DNA of 64,000 nt from Nisaea acidiphila (GCF_024662015.1 NZ_CP102480.1:4024501-4088500); one strand, 5' to 3'. Numbered from the stretch's first letter, positions 9,226 to 17,804 are shown. Notes: a model not told the origin generated them from the sequence alone. A program made the numbers and translations.

Positions 9226-9396
9226 ATGCGTTACATTCCGAAACATGCGGACGATTACGGCGTCACCGGACTGGACGAGTCCTTCGACGCGTCGTTCCTT
9301 TACAATGACAGCAGCGAGATGATCGAGCTGCTTGGCGACGACTGGTCCCTCGAGGAAGACGATGTGCTCGAACTGGACATGGTTCTGATCAACTGA
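9226..9396 (+). CDS. Small acidic protein, 56 residues, unknown function
   Basis: A short gene with a strong ribosome binding site (GAGGAGG, about five bases before the ATG). The 56-residue product has 16 Asp/Glu against two Lys/Arg, with clusters DDYG, GDDW and EEDDVLELD, and no membrane segment, cysteine or known motif. It is too hydrophilic for a leader and too Trp/Tyr-poor for an obvious toxin. It stands alone, about 120 bases after the MscS gene and convergent with the esterase gene, directly behind a sigma-54 promoter at 9143-9159. That promoter implies regulated expression, for example under nitrogen limitation or a flagellar or stress programme. I do not recognise a family. It could be an anti-factor or a nucleic-acid mimic, but that is only suggested by its charge. 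Confidence 0.7.
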   Translation: MRYIPKHADDYGVTGLDESFDASFLYNDSSEMIELLGDDWSLEEDDVLELDMVLIN

Positions 9397-9403
9397 GCCC
9401 GGT

Positions 9404-10267
9404 CTACTCGGTTTTCGCGCGCAGGATCTGTCCGTAATAGAGCAGGACATTCTCGATTTCCTCGCGCCAGAGGCGCCAGGTGTGATTGCCGTCGGTCATC
9501 CTGAATTCGATGGGGATGCCGGCGCGTTTCAGCGCCAGATAAAGCGCGACATTGCCTTCGTAAAGGCCGAACCCGTCATCGTCTCCGACCGTGACGAAAA
9601 TAGCCGGTTTCGACGCCGCTCCCGTCAATGCGGGGATGTCCGCGAAGAAGTTCTGCCGGTTGAACATGGGAACATCGAATGGTGTTCCGAAAGCTCCCTT
9701 GAAGAAGCGCACCTGCTGCTCGCTGACATCCTCTCTCCGTGTCAGGTCAGGAAAGATCGCCGCGCTCAGGGCGCCCGTCATCTCGAAGCGCGCAGGATGG
9801 CGGAAAGCGAGGCGGAGCGCTCCGTATCCGCCCATCGACAGTCCTGCGATGGCCCGCGTTGTCCCAAGAGAATGATGGGATTCGATGTATGGCAACAGGT
9901 CGTCCAGGATCGCGTCTTCGTAGGCTCCGTGCGCCTCAGAGTTCACGTACCAGCTGTTGCCCGCGTCGGGCATGACGATTGCGAATGGCGGCACAGCGCC
10001 GGTCGCCAGAAGCCGGTCCATGGTGCCTTCTATCCGGCCGAGTTTCTGCCAGTCCCGCTCGTTGCCTCCGAGCCCGTGCAGGAGATACAGGACCGGCAAC
10101 TGCCCCGCCGTATCGTCCGGCAGGAAGAGGGAGTATTTCATCTCCCGGCCGAGGGCGTTGCTCTCGAATGAAAGGCTTTCACGGAGTTCCGCTGTGGCGC
10201 CGCCCGCAGTCGCCAGGCTCAGCCAGAACCCGGCGAGGAGGTGCCCGAACGTTTTTCCGGAAATCAT
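9404..10267 (-). CDS. Secreted esterase D-like alpha/beta hydrolase
   Basis: A 287-residue exported hydrolase. Residues 1-26 are a signal peptide ending GGATA. The oxyanion-loop motif HGLGG is at 64-68 and the nucleophile elbow GLSMGG at 142-147 puts the catalytic serine at 144; a C-terminal DGNHTW supplies the histidine. The architecture is that of the esterase D/antigen 85-like family. The start is fixed by an ATGA overlap with the stop of the upstream opgC-like gene (10264-10267), a sign of translational coupling. A secreted esterase coupled to an OpgC-type acyltransferase and divergent from OpgH suggests a role in adding or trimming substituents on periplasmic glucans; that role is inference. 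Confidence 0.88.
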   Translation of the reverse strand: MISGKTFGHLLAGFWLSLATAGGATAELRESLSFESNALGREMKYSLFLPDDTAGQLPVLYLLHGLGGNERDWQKLGRIEGTMDRLLATGAVPPFAIVMPDAGNSWYVNSEAHGAYEDAILDDLLPYIESHHSLGTTRAIAGLSMGGYGALRLAFRHPARFEMTGALSAAIFPDLTRREDVSEQQVRFFKGAFGTPFDVPMFNRQNFFADIPALTGAASKPAIFVTVGDDDGFGLYEGNVALYLALKRAGIPIEFRMTDGNHTWRLWREEIENVLLYYGQILRAKTE

Positions 10268-11481
10268 TCTGCAGGCGAGAGGATCGAACCTCTGGGGCCT
10301 TGCTTTCCATCGAGATCCGGGACTCCGGCTTCGCGGGCCCGGGTCTCGATCACCATGCGCCACCATTCGGTCTTGATCGCCGTAACGAGGTAGGCGAACA
10401 GCACCACGATCGCGAGGCCGGCGAGATTGACCGCCGCCCAGCTCAATTGCGTCCGCCCGATCTGGTCGAGCATCATGCCGCCGAGTTGCGCCAGCCACAT
10501 GTTCAGAAGGAACACCGGGAGCGCCTGCTGGCCGACGGTGCGGATCGGATGGCAGGCCTTGTGCAGCAGCAGATGCTCCCGGCCGCGCACGAGATTGACG
10601 GTGATGTAAGCGAGGGCGAGGAAATGGACGAAGCGGAGGATCCCGTAATCGGTCTTCGCGCGCCAGGGCAGCGTCGCCTCGCGCCAGTCGGCAAGGAACG
10701 GCAGGCTGTCCTGATAGCCGACGAAGAACCACCAATGCGAGACCGGCGCCGCAGCGACCACGAACACAACACAGGCCGCCATGAGATAGCGGTTGAACGG
10801 TGGCGGGGTCAGCCAGCCGCGTGAGATGGAATAGCCGGTGAAGAACACAAGCTGCCAGCCGAAGGGATTGAAGAACCATTCGATCTGGTCGTGGTTCGGG
10901 TGAGCCGGGAGGCCGCCGTCGAGCAGCCAGTTGAGGCAATAGACCGAGAGCGAAAAGCCCATCGCGAGCCAAGGATGGATTCGGGCAAGCGCCATGAAGA
11001 GCGGGATCATGAGCAGCGCGCCCATATACATCGGCATAATGTCGAAATAGTTCGGCACGTAGGTCAGCGTCAGCAGTCCGAGCAGGGCCTTCGGGGTCTC
11101 GTCGAAGAAGAAATGCAGGTTCAGCCGGGTGATATAGTTCGGCTCGGCGAAAAGCGCGTTGCCTGCGACCATCAGACCGGTGATCAGGAAAAAGATCAGG
11201 ATATGTGCGGTGTAGAGCTGCCAGATCCGGTAGAGCACGCGGCCGGTCCCGTGCCAGAACCCGGCACGGATGAAGGTGCCGCCGAAGGCGATCGCGGCGG
11301 CGAAACCCGAGCAGAAAACGAACATCTCCGCCGCGTCGGAAAAACCGAAACGCGCGGGGATGAAGTTCGACCAGTGATTCTGCGGTACATGGGCGATGAA
11401 GATGATCAGCATCGCGATTCCGCGGAAAAAATCGAGCCGCGGATCGCGCTGCTTACGTTTCTTGGTCGCTTGTCCTGCCAT
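10264..11481 (-). CDS. opgC: OpgC family membrane acyltransferase
   Basis: A polytopic membrane protein of about 405 residues. The N-terminus carries RDPRLDFFRGIAMLIIFIAH, the hallmark of the OpgC/acyltransferase-3-like group, followed by about ten hydrophobic segments and motifs such as FGFSDAAEMFVFCSGF. OpgC proteins transfer succinyl groups to osmoregulated periplasmic glucans at the inner membrane. The ATG at 11481 is taken as start; an in-frame GTG nine bases upstream is possible, and the GGAG seen before the ATG is rather close. The gene is divergent from opgH (264-base gap) and coupled to a secreted esterase, which supports the glucan assignment. Confidence 0.85.
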   Translation of the reverse strand: MAGQATKKRKQRDPRLDFFRGIAMLIIFIAHVPQNHWSNFIPARFGFSDAAEMFVFCSGFAAAIAFGGTFIRAGFWHGTGRVLYRIWQLYTAHILIFFLITGLMVAGNALFAEPNYITRLNLHFFFDETPKALLGLLTLTYVPNYFDIMPMYMGALLMIPLFMALARIHPWLAMGFSLSVYCLNWLLDGGLPAHPNHDQIEWFFNPFGWQLVFFTGYSISRGWLTPPPFNRYLMAACVVFVVAAAPVSHWWFFVGYQDSLPFLADWREATLPWRAKTDYGILRFVHFLALAYITVNLVRGREHLLLHKACHPIRTVGQQALPVFLLNMWLAQLGGMMLDQIGRTQLSWAAVNLAGLAIVVLFAYLVTAIKTEWWRMVIETRAREAGVPDLDGKQGPRGSILSPAE

Positions 11482-11745
11482 AGCCTCCACACACCGGTCC
11501 CAGGTCCCGGCCCTGTACGCATCCTAATATGACATAGGGCGGAATAGCGCTGGAACCGCGCCTTCCTCCAGTCAATTCGCTATCGCGTCTTTGTGAAGCT
11601 TGTTTTGCTGACGCGGAGCGAGGCGAGGATCAACTGTTTGAATGCGGCGGAAGCAAGGGAAGGGCTCCCCAATTTCGCCTATTTCAATTAGTTAGCTCAG
11701 ATCTAGATCGCTCATACGGATCTGGCACTCCTAGGTTTGGGGAAC
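11482..11745. other. Divergent intergenic region between opgC and opgH
   Basis: A 264-base divergent control region. The stretch near 11685-11720 is AT rich (AATTAGTTAGCTCAGATCTAGATCG) and is the likeliest site of the opgH promoter, but no convincing -35/-10 pair could be fixed. A TGGCAC at 11723 superficially recalls a sigma-54 element but lacks the GC at the correct distance. No small gene was found. Confidence 0.5.
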
Positions 11746-13611
11746 ATGGACGCTTCACATCTGATGATTTCCGCCGAACGCGAGGGCGCGAAAGGTCCGG
11801 CTTCCCTGCGCGGCCGGCGCGCCGTCTTCGCCGGTCTGGTGGCGGGTACGATCGTCGGTCTCTTATCAGCCTTGGCGTTTGTCTTCGCGCGCGACGGTCT
11901 CACCGGCATCGAAATCACCATGGTGACCGTCTTCGCGCTGAACACGCCCTGGATGGTGATCGGCTTCTGGAATGCGGTCATCGGCTTTTCGCTGCTGCAT
12001 TTCCGGCGCGACTGGCTGAAACGGGTCACCGACCTCGAGGGACTCGACGACACCCATTCGCCGGTCACCGCACGAACCGCCATCGTAATGCCGGTCTTCA
12101 ACGAGGATCCCGCGCTGGTGATCCGCAATCTGCGTGCCGTGACGGACAGTCTCGATGCGACCGGGAAGTCCGACAGTTTCGACATCTTTCTGCTCAGCGA
12201 CACCAGCGATCCGGCAATCGCCGCGGAGGAGCGGGCGCTGTTCGAGAACTGGCGCGACGGCAATACGCGCCCGGATCGCCTGCATTACCGGCGGCGCGAG
12301 GAGAACAGCCGCCAGAAGGTCGGGAATATCGAGGATTTCTGTGAGCGCTGGGGTGACGGCTTCGAGCATATGATCGTGCTCGACGCCGACAGCGTCATGT
12401 CCGGCGATGCGATCCTCCGTCTGGTCCGTCTCATGCGGCACAATCCGAAGGTGGGCATTCTGCAGACGCTTGTGACCGGTATGCCGGCGAGCAGCGGGTT
12501 TGCCCGTCTCTTCCAGTTCGGCATGCGCCATGGAATGCGTTCCTACACAACGGGCAGTGCGTGGTGGCAGGGTCCGGACGGTCCCTATTGGGGCCATAAC
12601 GCGATCATTCGTATTGCCGCGTTCCGCGCTCATTGCCGGCTTCCTGAGCTTCCCGGCACGCGTCCGCTCGGCGGCGAGATCCTCAGCCACGATCAGGTCG
12701 AGGCGGTGTTCATGCGTCGCGGCGGATACGAGGTTCGGGTTCTCCCGCTCGAGGATGGCAGCTACGAGGAGAACCCGACAAACCTGCCGGATTTCCTGAC
12801 ACGGGACCTCCGCTGGTGCCAGGGCAACATGCAGTATCTGAAGCTTTTCCGGCATCCGTCGCTGATCCGCGGCGTGCGGCCGATGGGTCGGGTCCAGCTT
12901 CTGCTCGCTATCATGATGTATACCGGGGCACCGTTCTGGTTCGCCTTCATGGGGCTCGGGCTCGTAGATCTCCATCTCGGTGCGACCTCGACAGGGCACG
13001 CCCTGCCAAATGCGGGGCTACCCGGTTTCGGGCTCGGGCTCTTTGTCGCGGTCATGACAATGACTTTCGCACCGAAGCTGCTGGGTGTTCTGGACATCGC
13101 GCTCCGCAAGGACGCGCGGCGTTCCTATGGCGGCTTGCCGCGCATTCTTGCCGGCACCCTGTGCGAGCTCATCTTCTCGATGCTGATCTCGCCGGTTGCC
13201 GCCCTCGCGCAGACGATCTTCGTCGTCGGCCTGTTCTTCGGCAAACGGATCCGTTGGGACGCGCAGCAGCGCGACGATCGTCGCGTAACCCTTCGTGAGG
13301 CCGCTGCCGGTCTCTGGCCTCAGACTTTGCTCGGTGCCGCCTTTCTGACCGCGCTGGTCGAGATCGCCCCGCAGGTGTTGCCATGGGCAGCGCCGGTGAT
13401 ATGCGGACTTCTGCTGGCGGTTCCGGTTGCCGCCGTGACGGCGCTGCCGGGTCTCGGGCGGGCGATGCAACGGACAAGGCTCTGTGCCATCCCTGAGGAG
13501 GCCGCGGTTCCGGAAGCGCTCCGGCGGATCGAGGAGCCGGTTTCGCTCGCTCCGGCGGAGAGCGTGCCGGCCGCGGAAATGCGTCCGCTCATGGGATCCG
13601 AAAACGCCTGA
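11746..13611 (+). CDS. opgH: Glucans biosynthesis glucosyltransferase H
   Basis: A 621-residue family 2 glycosyltransferase of the OpgH/MdoH type that polymerises UDP-glucose into the beta-glucan backbone of osmoregulated periplasmic glucans. Two membrane segments near 27-80 precede the cytoplasmic GT domain, with MPVFNED at 115-121, the DAD metal-binding motif at 213-215, a second acidic residue in SHDQVEAVF near 314-322 and RWCQGN at 356-361 (the Q/RxxRW-type motif). More membrane segments follow from about 385 to 560. It is shorter than E. coli MdoH (847 residues), lacking the long N-terminal extension, as in other alphaproteobacteria. opgG is not in the window. Start: ATG at 11746; a TTG nine bases upstream is also in frame. 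Confidence 0.95.
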   Translation: MDASHLMISAEREGAKGPASLRGRRAVFAGLVAGTIVGLLSALAFVFARDGLTGIEITMVTVFALNTPWMVIGFWNAVIGFSLLHFRRDWLKRVTDLEGLDDTHSPVTARTAIVMPVFNEDPALVIRNLRAVTDSLDATGKSDSFDIFLLSDTSDPAIAAEERALFENWRDGNTRPDRLHYRRREENSRQKVGNIEDFCERWGDGFEHMIVLDADSVMSGDAILRLVRLMRHNPKVGILQTLVTGMPASSGFARLFQFGMRHGMRSYTTGSAWWQGPDGPYWGHNAIIRIAAFRAHCRLPELPGTRPLGGEILSHDQVEAVFMRRGGYEVRVLPLEDGSYEENPTNLPDFLTRDLRWCQGNMQYLKLFRHPSLIRGVRPMGRVQLLLAIMMYTGAPFWFAFMGLGLVDLHLGATSTGHALPNAGLPGFGLGLFVAVMTMTFAPKLLGVLDIALRKDARRSYGGLPRILAGTLCELIFSMLISPVAALAQTIFVVGLFFGKRIRWDAQQRDDRRVTLREAAAGLWPQTLLGAAFLTALVEIAPQVLPWAAPVICGLLLAVPVAAVTALPGLGRAMQRTRLCAIPEEAAVPEALRRIEEPVSLAPAESVPAAEMRPLMGSENA

Positions 13612-13671
13612 GGCCGTCTTTTCCTTCCTTCTGCCCTGGATTAGGGTTGCGCCAGTCTCAACGGTTAGGGC

Positions 13672-14268
13672 GTGAGCCTCATGACGGAACAGGTCGGACA
13701 ACCGGTCTGGCAAGTGCTGGAAACCCGGAAGGTCTACGACAATCCATGGATCGGTGTGACCGAGCACGACGTGCTCGATCCCAACGGCAATCCGGGGCTC
13801 TACGGCGTCGTTCGGGTCAAGGGGCTGGCTGTCGGGGTGTTGCCGGTCGATGGGGAGGGCATGACCTGGCTGGTCGGCCAGCAGCGTTTCCCGCGCGACT
13901 ATTACAGCTGGGAATTGCCGGAAGGTGGTGGAGATTTTGACGATCCGCGCGGATCGGCGGAACGGGAGCTGCTGGAAGAAACCGGCCTGACCGCCGCAAG
14001 CTGGCAGGAGCTGGTCCGGATGGATCTCTCAAATGCGATCACGGACGAGCAGGCCATGGGCTTCCTTGCCTGGGACCTGGCCGAAGGCACGGCGGCACCG
14101 GAGGCTTGCGAGCGGCTGGAGATCCGGCGCCTGCCGGTGCGGGACGTTGTCGAAATGGCCCTCAACGGTGAGATCGTCGACGCCTTCTCACAGGCCATGC
14201 TGCTGAAAGCCGATCTGCTCGCCCGCCGGGGCGCATTGCCGGGCGATCTCGCCCGGCATTTTCTCTAG
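13672..14268 (+). CDS. Nudix hydrolase, ADP-ribose pyrophosphatase-like
   Basis: A 198-residue Nudix protein with the context of ADP-sugar pyrophosphatases: WLVGQQRFPRDYYSWELPEGGG leads into the box ending RELLEETGL. The motif is one residue shorter than the canonical GX5EX7REUXEEXGU between the Gly and the REU, and Asp stands where the first Glu is expected. The REL-LEE-TG core with its metal-binding glutamates is intact, so hydrolysis of nucleoside diphosphate derivatives is still likely. Start may be the GTG at 13672 or the ATG three codons later. It follows opgH by 60 bases on the same strand. Confidence 0.88.
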   Translation: MSLMTEQVGQPVWQVLETRKVYDNPWIGVTEHDVLDPNGNPGLYGVVRVKGLAVGVLPVDGEGMTWLVGQQRFPRDYYSWELPEGGGDFDDPRGSAERELLEETGLTAASWQELVRMDLSNAITDEQAMGFLAWDLAEGTAAPEACERLEIRRLPVRDVVEMALNGEIVDAFSQAMLLKADLLARRGALPGDLARHFL

Positions 14269-14270
14269 CG

Positions 14271-14942
14271 TCAGGTCCGGGCCCACATCCGGAGCAGATT
14301 GAGGCGCCCCTTTTCCAGCATCAGGATGGCCTTCTTGTCTACATTCGAGCTAGTCAGGATCGCCTGGGTTTCGGCCAGGTCGCCGATGATTTCCCGCTGA
14401 TGCGGGTCCGGGATCATGCTTTCCATCCAGGTCACGATGGCGAGACGGCGTCCTTTCGTCACCGGATTCACCCGGTGCAGATAGTGCGTCGGATATAGCA
14501 CCGCGTCGCCCGGATTTTCCTTATAGACCATTTCCCCGAAATCGGTGGTCAGAACGAGATCGCCGCCTTCATAGGCATCCGGCTTGTTCAGGAAAATCGT
14601 CATCGAAAGGTCTGTGCGCATGCCCGGATAGGGGCCCATCAAGGCGGCGTCGATATGCTCGCCATACTGATTGCCCGTCATATAGGAGGCGAAAATCGGC
14701 GACAGGATGCGCCGCGGCATTCCCTTGATGGCAACTGTCTCGTTCGCCTTGATAGCGCCGAGAACCAGCTCCGACATTTCCCTGTAATGCGGGCTGTTGG
14801 GCGGGACCTGCGTGTTCTTCTTGATGTCTTTGCCAAGCGGGCCGCCGCTGGAGCTTCCGTCGACGAACTCGGCCGAGAAGAGTTTGGCCGCAATCGCCTT
14901 AACCTGATCCTTATTCAGCAGCTCACGAATGACCGCCACCAT
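14271..14942 (-). CDS. PKHD-type Fe(II)/2-oxoglutarate dioxygenase
   Basis: A 223-residue protein of the Fe2+-dependent dioxygenase family that includes PiuC/YbiX. The iron facial triad is visible as His96 and Asp98 (GEHIDAAL) and a His in YPTHYLHRV at 153/156, and Arg165/166 (KGRRLAIV) is placed to bind 2-oxoglutarate. Members are often linked to iron uptake, although no TonB receptor is adjacent here. The frame is open well upstream, but the ATG at 14942 starts the family-typical MVAVIRELL. Upstream bases belong to the divergent glutathionyl-hydroquinone reductase promoter region. It ends three bases after the Nudix gene on the other strand. Confidence 0.9.
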   Translation of the reverse strand: MVAVIRELLNKDQVKAIAAKLFSAEFVDGSSSGGPLGKDIKKNTQVPPNSPHYREMSELVLGAIKANETVAIKGMPRRILSPIFASYMTGNQYGEHIDAALMGPYPGMRTDLSMTIFLNKPDAYEGGDLVLTTDFGEMVYKENPGDAVLYPTHYLHRVNPVTKGRRLAIVTWMESMIPDPHQREIIGDLAETQAILTSSNVDKKAILMLEKGRLNLLRMWART

Positions 14943-15073
14943 GGTCCCGTCCCCCAAGAAACAACGAAATTGGCCGCCATCGTAACAGGACAGTTTCCGA
15001 TTGCGAGCCTTGATCTCTGTCGTCGACCCGCCACGTTTGTCCGGAGCGAAGGGAACAAGCGAGAGGACCGGCA

Positions 15074-16048
15074 ATGGGCGCCCTGGTTGACGGAAAATGG
15101 GAATATGAGCCGATCGGCAAGAGCGGCGGAGACGGCCGTTTCGAACGTCAGGAAACCACGTTTCGCGATCAGGTCGAGGACCGGGAGGGCGCGCGTTTCG
15201 CACCTGAGTCCGGGCGCTATCATCTCTATGTCTCCTATGCCTGCCCGTGGGCGCACAGGACCCTAATTGCCAGAAAGCTGAAAGGGTTGGAGCCGCATAT
15301 CGATCTGTCGGTCGTGGATCCGCTGATGGGCCCCGAAGGCTGGGCCTTCGGCGACGATCCGGACGGAATGGACGATCCGGTCAACGGCGCGCGCTATTTG
15401 CGCGAAGTCTATCTCGCCGCCGACCCACGATATACCGGGCGGGTTTCGGTTCCCGTGCTCTGGGACAAGCGGGAAGGGACCATCGTTTCGAACGAGTCCT
15501 CGGAAATCCTCAGGATGTTCAATTCCGCCTTCGATCGTCTCCCGGGCGTGAATGCCGAACTCGATCTCTATCCGGCGCCGTTGCGTGCGGAGATCGACCG
15601 GGTGAACGACGGCGTCTACACTGATATCAACAATGGGGTCTACCGGAACGGATTTGCCGGGACGCAGGCGGCCTACGAGGAGGCCTTCGATGCACTTTTT
15701 GCCCGGCTGGACGAGACGGAAGAGCGGCTGTCGCACCATCGCTATCTGGTCGGCGACCGCATTACCGAGGCCGATTGGCGTCTGTTCGTAACCCTTGTGC
15801 GCTTCGATGCGGTCTATGTCGCGCATTTCAGGTGCAATCTCCGGCGGATCGCCGATTATCCGAACCTTTCCAATTATTTGCGCGAGCTCTACCAGATGCC
15901 CGGTGTCGCCGAAACAGTGAATATACGCCACATCAAGGAGCATTATTTCCGCAGCCACGAGAGCCTCAATCCGAAGGGGATCGTGCCGAAGGGCCCGGAG
16001 CTGAATTTCGATCTTCCGCATGATCGCGGCAGGTTGCTTGCCGCCTGA
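15074..16048 (+). CDS. yqjG: Glutathionyl-hydroquinone reductase (ECM4/YqjG/PcpF type)
   Basis: A 324-residue glutathione S-transferase of the Xi/ECM4 class. The active-site motif YACPWAHR spans 55-62 with Cys57 as the catalytic cysteine, an N-terminal SGRYHLYVS beta strand precedes it and VPVLWDK plus SNESSEILRMFN (glutathione binding) follow near 130-155. The C-terminal helical domain holds the conserved TEADWRLFVTLVRFD. The enzyme reduces glutathionyl-(hydro)quinones to hydroquinones using glutathione, in the cytoplasm. It is divergent from the dioxygenase gene, with an intergenic gap of about 130 bases. Confidence 0.93.
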   Translation: MGALVDGKWEYEPIGKSGGDGRFERQETTFRDQVEDREGARFAPESGRYHLYVSYACPWAHRTLIARKLKGLEPHIDLSVVDPLMGPEGWAFGDDPDGMDDPVNGARYLREVYLAADPRYTGRVSVPVLWDKREGTIVSNESSEILRMFNSAFDRLPGVNAELDLYPAPLRAEIDRVNDGVYTDINNGVYRNGFAGTQAAYEEAFDALFARLDETEERLSHHRYLVGDRITEADWRLFVTLVRFDAVYVAHFRCNLRRIADYPNLSNYLRELYQMPGVAETVNIRHIKEHYFRSHESLNPKGIVPKGPELNFDLPHDRGRLLAA

Positions 16049-16128
16049 GGTAAAACCGGCACGGTCCTTGCTTTTATCCCTCCGACCATGCCGGCGAAGT
16101 GCCGGTGCGTAGTTTGGAGGAGCAGAAC

Positions 16129-16776
16129 ATGTCCTTGTCGTCGGCTTTGAAAGCGGGTCTCGGCGCGCGCCTGAAAGATCTTTCCGGAACCGGTGCAGGT
16201 GCGGATTGGGACCCATATCCCGAAGACGGCGGCGAGAAGGCATCTGCCAAAGCGAAACTTCCGGCAAAGGCCGCTCCGAAACAGGCGGCGCCGCAATCGG
16301 CGAAGCAACCGCTGCGGACCGATAGGGCCGCCGCTGTCGCGCCGGTCGCCCGGGCACCGCGTCCGGCGAACGCCAACAGCGCCGTCGAGGCGCCGGCCGC
16401 GCCGAAGACGAAATCTTCCCGCGCCAAGTGGCTGCAGGAAAAGGGTGCCGCGATCCGGGTCAACCCGCAGCAATATGCCCGTGAACTCGACCGCTATATG
16501 AACGAACAGAACCGGCATCTGACGCAGGAAACGGTGATGGAAGTCGCCGCCGGCGAACTTGAGGGCGTGGCGCAGATGGCCGCGAAGGCCCGCGGTCGCT
16601 ATTTCGCCAAACTGCTGGATTCCGGCGCACCGCGTCACGGCTTTCTGCAGGAGGCGGAAGTCGCCGAACTTCGCTTCTATCGCGAGATGTACGAGGAAAT
16701 GACTAGGGGTTTCGAGGCCATGCGCGATGCAATCGAAGCCGGAGATATCTCGGTTCTTGGAATGAAACGGCCGTAG
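16129..16776 (+). CDS. Hypothetical protein with Ala/Pro/Lys-rich linker
   Basis: A 215-residue protein that I do not recognise. The ATG at 16129 has GGAGG nine bases ahead; an in-frame start 30 bases upstream is less likely. Residues 1-35 are variable, 36-100 are a low-complexity Ala/Pro/Lys linker, and 100-215 are predicted largely helical, with RVNPQQYARELDRYMNEQNRHLTQ and YREMYEEMTRGFEAMRDAIEAG. No signal peptide, membrane segment or catalytic motif is visible. A flexible linker plus a helical domain would suit a scaffold or adaptor, but this is a guess. It is the first of four uncharacterised genes between 16.1 and 18.4 kb. Confidence 0.75.
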   Translation: MSLSSALKAGLGARLKDLSGTGAGADWDPYPEDGGEKASAKAKLPAKAAPKQAAPQSAKQPLRTDRAAAVAPVARAPRPANANSAVEAPAAPKTKSSRAKWLQEKGAAIRVNPQQYARELDRYMNEQNRHLTQETVMEVAAGELEGVAQMAAKARGRYFAKLLDSGAPRHGFLQEAEVAELRFYREMYEEMTRGFEAMRDAIEAGDISVLGMKRP

Positions 16777-16895
16777 GCCGCGATACCGGGATCATTTGCT
16801 TACGGAGCCGAACTTGTAATGTGACGTCCATGCCGATTGTATCGGGCCGCCGCAATTGTTATTCGGCGGCGAGCTGGCTTGGACTCGGGAAACTC

Positions 16896-17276
16896 ATGCA
16901 CTGCGACGTCAGGGAAAATCCTGATCAGAATTTCGTCGAAGCCGTCTGCAGCGGTTCGGTTGACCTGACCGGCATGCAGATGGCTATCGCGGATCTGCGG
17001 CGGGTCGACGGCTATGTGGATGGGATGAATGCGCTCTGGGACTTCCAGGAGGCGGACCTCTCTCAGTTTTCTGCCGACGATATGAAAGCTTTATTGTCCT
17101 ATATGGAGGAGACGCCGAAACGGAAGAAGGTCCGGGTCGCGATCCTTCTTTCCGGCAAGGTGGACTTTATGTTGCTGAAACTGTGGCGTGCGGTGTCTTC
17201 TCGGCGCTATGGACAGACAACGGAACTCTTCTCCGATCGAGAATCTGCCGTCGCCTGGCTTTGCGAGGCTGTCTGA
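16896..17276 (+). CDS. Hypothetical protein, STAS/SpoIIAA-like, tandem paralogue A
   Basis: About 126 residues if started at the ATG 16896, which has GGGAA six bases ahead and lines up with the start of its neighbour; GTG at 16821 and ATG at 16830 are in-frame alternatives. The protein shares an evident pattern with the next gene: NALWDFQEADLSQFS here against GLLFDLRRAELHSLD there, then VAILLSGKVDFMLLKLWRAVSS against VVFLVSTEVDGMVMKLFRDMLD, and a final ESAVAWL against EAAAWL. The alternating strand-helix pattern with a central acidic strand resembles the SpoIIAA-like STAS fold, which binds partner proteins or ligands. No function can be assigned. Confidence 0.75.
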   Translation: MHCDVRENPDQNFVEAVCSGSVDLTGMQMAIADLRRVDGYVDGMNALWDFQEADLSQFSADDMKALLSYMEETPKRKKVRVAILLSGKVDFMLLKLWRAVSSRRYGQTTELFSDRESAVAWLCEAV

Positions 17277-17327
17277 GACTCCCGCTCCAAAGCGGAAATT
17301 GGCATTTTTATTTTAGGTTCGTAGAAT

Positions 17328-17804
17328 ATGGCCGTATGTGATTATCACGCGCGGGCCATTATGGAATTCGTGGTACGGACCGATTTCGAGCGCCCTTTCC
17401 TTGAAGTGAGGGTGCTGGGTGCGCTCACGATTGACTCGTCGGTCGAGCGGATCGGCCGCCTGCGGGAGAACGAGCACTATCGTCAAGGGATGGGCTTGCT
17501 GTTCGATCTGCGGCGCGCCGAGCTGCATTCTCTGGATTTCGATTACATCAAAGAGCTGAAGCAGATTCAGCCGAACAAGCCGGATCCTGTTACCGCGCAC
17601 GGTGCGAGACAGGTCGTATTCCTTGTTTCGACCGAAGTCGACGGGATGGTGATGAAACTATTTCGCGACATGCTCGATCTTGCACCGGGAGCGCCAAAAC
17701 GGGAGCGGCGCATCCTGCGGGACTATGACGAGGCAGCGGCCTGGCTCGGCGGTGCTCCGGCGGCGAAGGGCGCTTGTCCCGACCGTTCGGAGAAGGTGAC
17801 ATGA
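17328..17804 (+). CDS. Hypothetical protein, STAS/SpoIIAA-like, tandem paralogue B
   Basis: A 158-residue protein (147 if started at the ATG 17361, the start suggested by alignment with paralogue A). Key shared elements are a FLEVRVLGALTID strand, MGLLFDLRRAEL, VVFLVSTEVDGMVMKLFRDML and EAAAWLGG. The similarity to the preceding gene is moderate, so the duplication is old. A spacing of about 50 bases and the same orientation indicate an operon of two. The stop overlaps a terminator that serves the facing gene. Such small single-domain STAS-like proteins are common near signalling genes in alphaproteobacteria, but no partner is seen here. Confidence 0.75.
   Translation: MAVCDYHARAIMEFVVRTDFERPFLEVRVLGALTIDSSVERIGRLRENEHYRQGMGLLFDLRRAELHSLDFDYIKELKQIQPNKPDPVTAHGARQVVFLVSTEVDGMVMKLFRDMLDLAPGAPKRERRILRDYDEAAAWLGGAPAAKGACPDRSEKVT

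Noticed and set aside
11721-11740. TGGCACTCCTAGGTTT upstream of opgH as a sigma-54 promoter
   Set aside because: The GG is present but the bases 10 positions later are TT, not GC, so the -12 element is missing.
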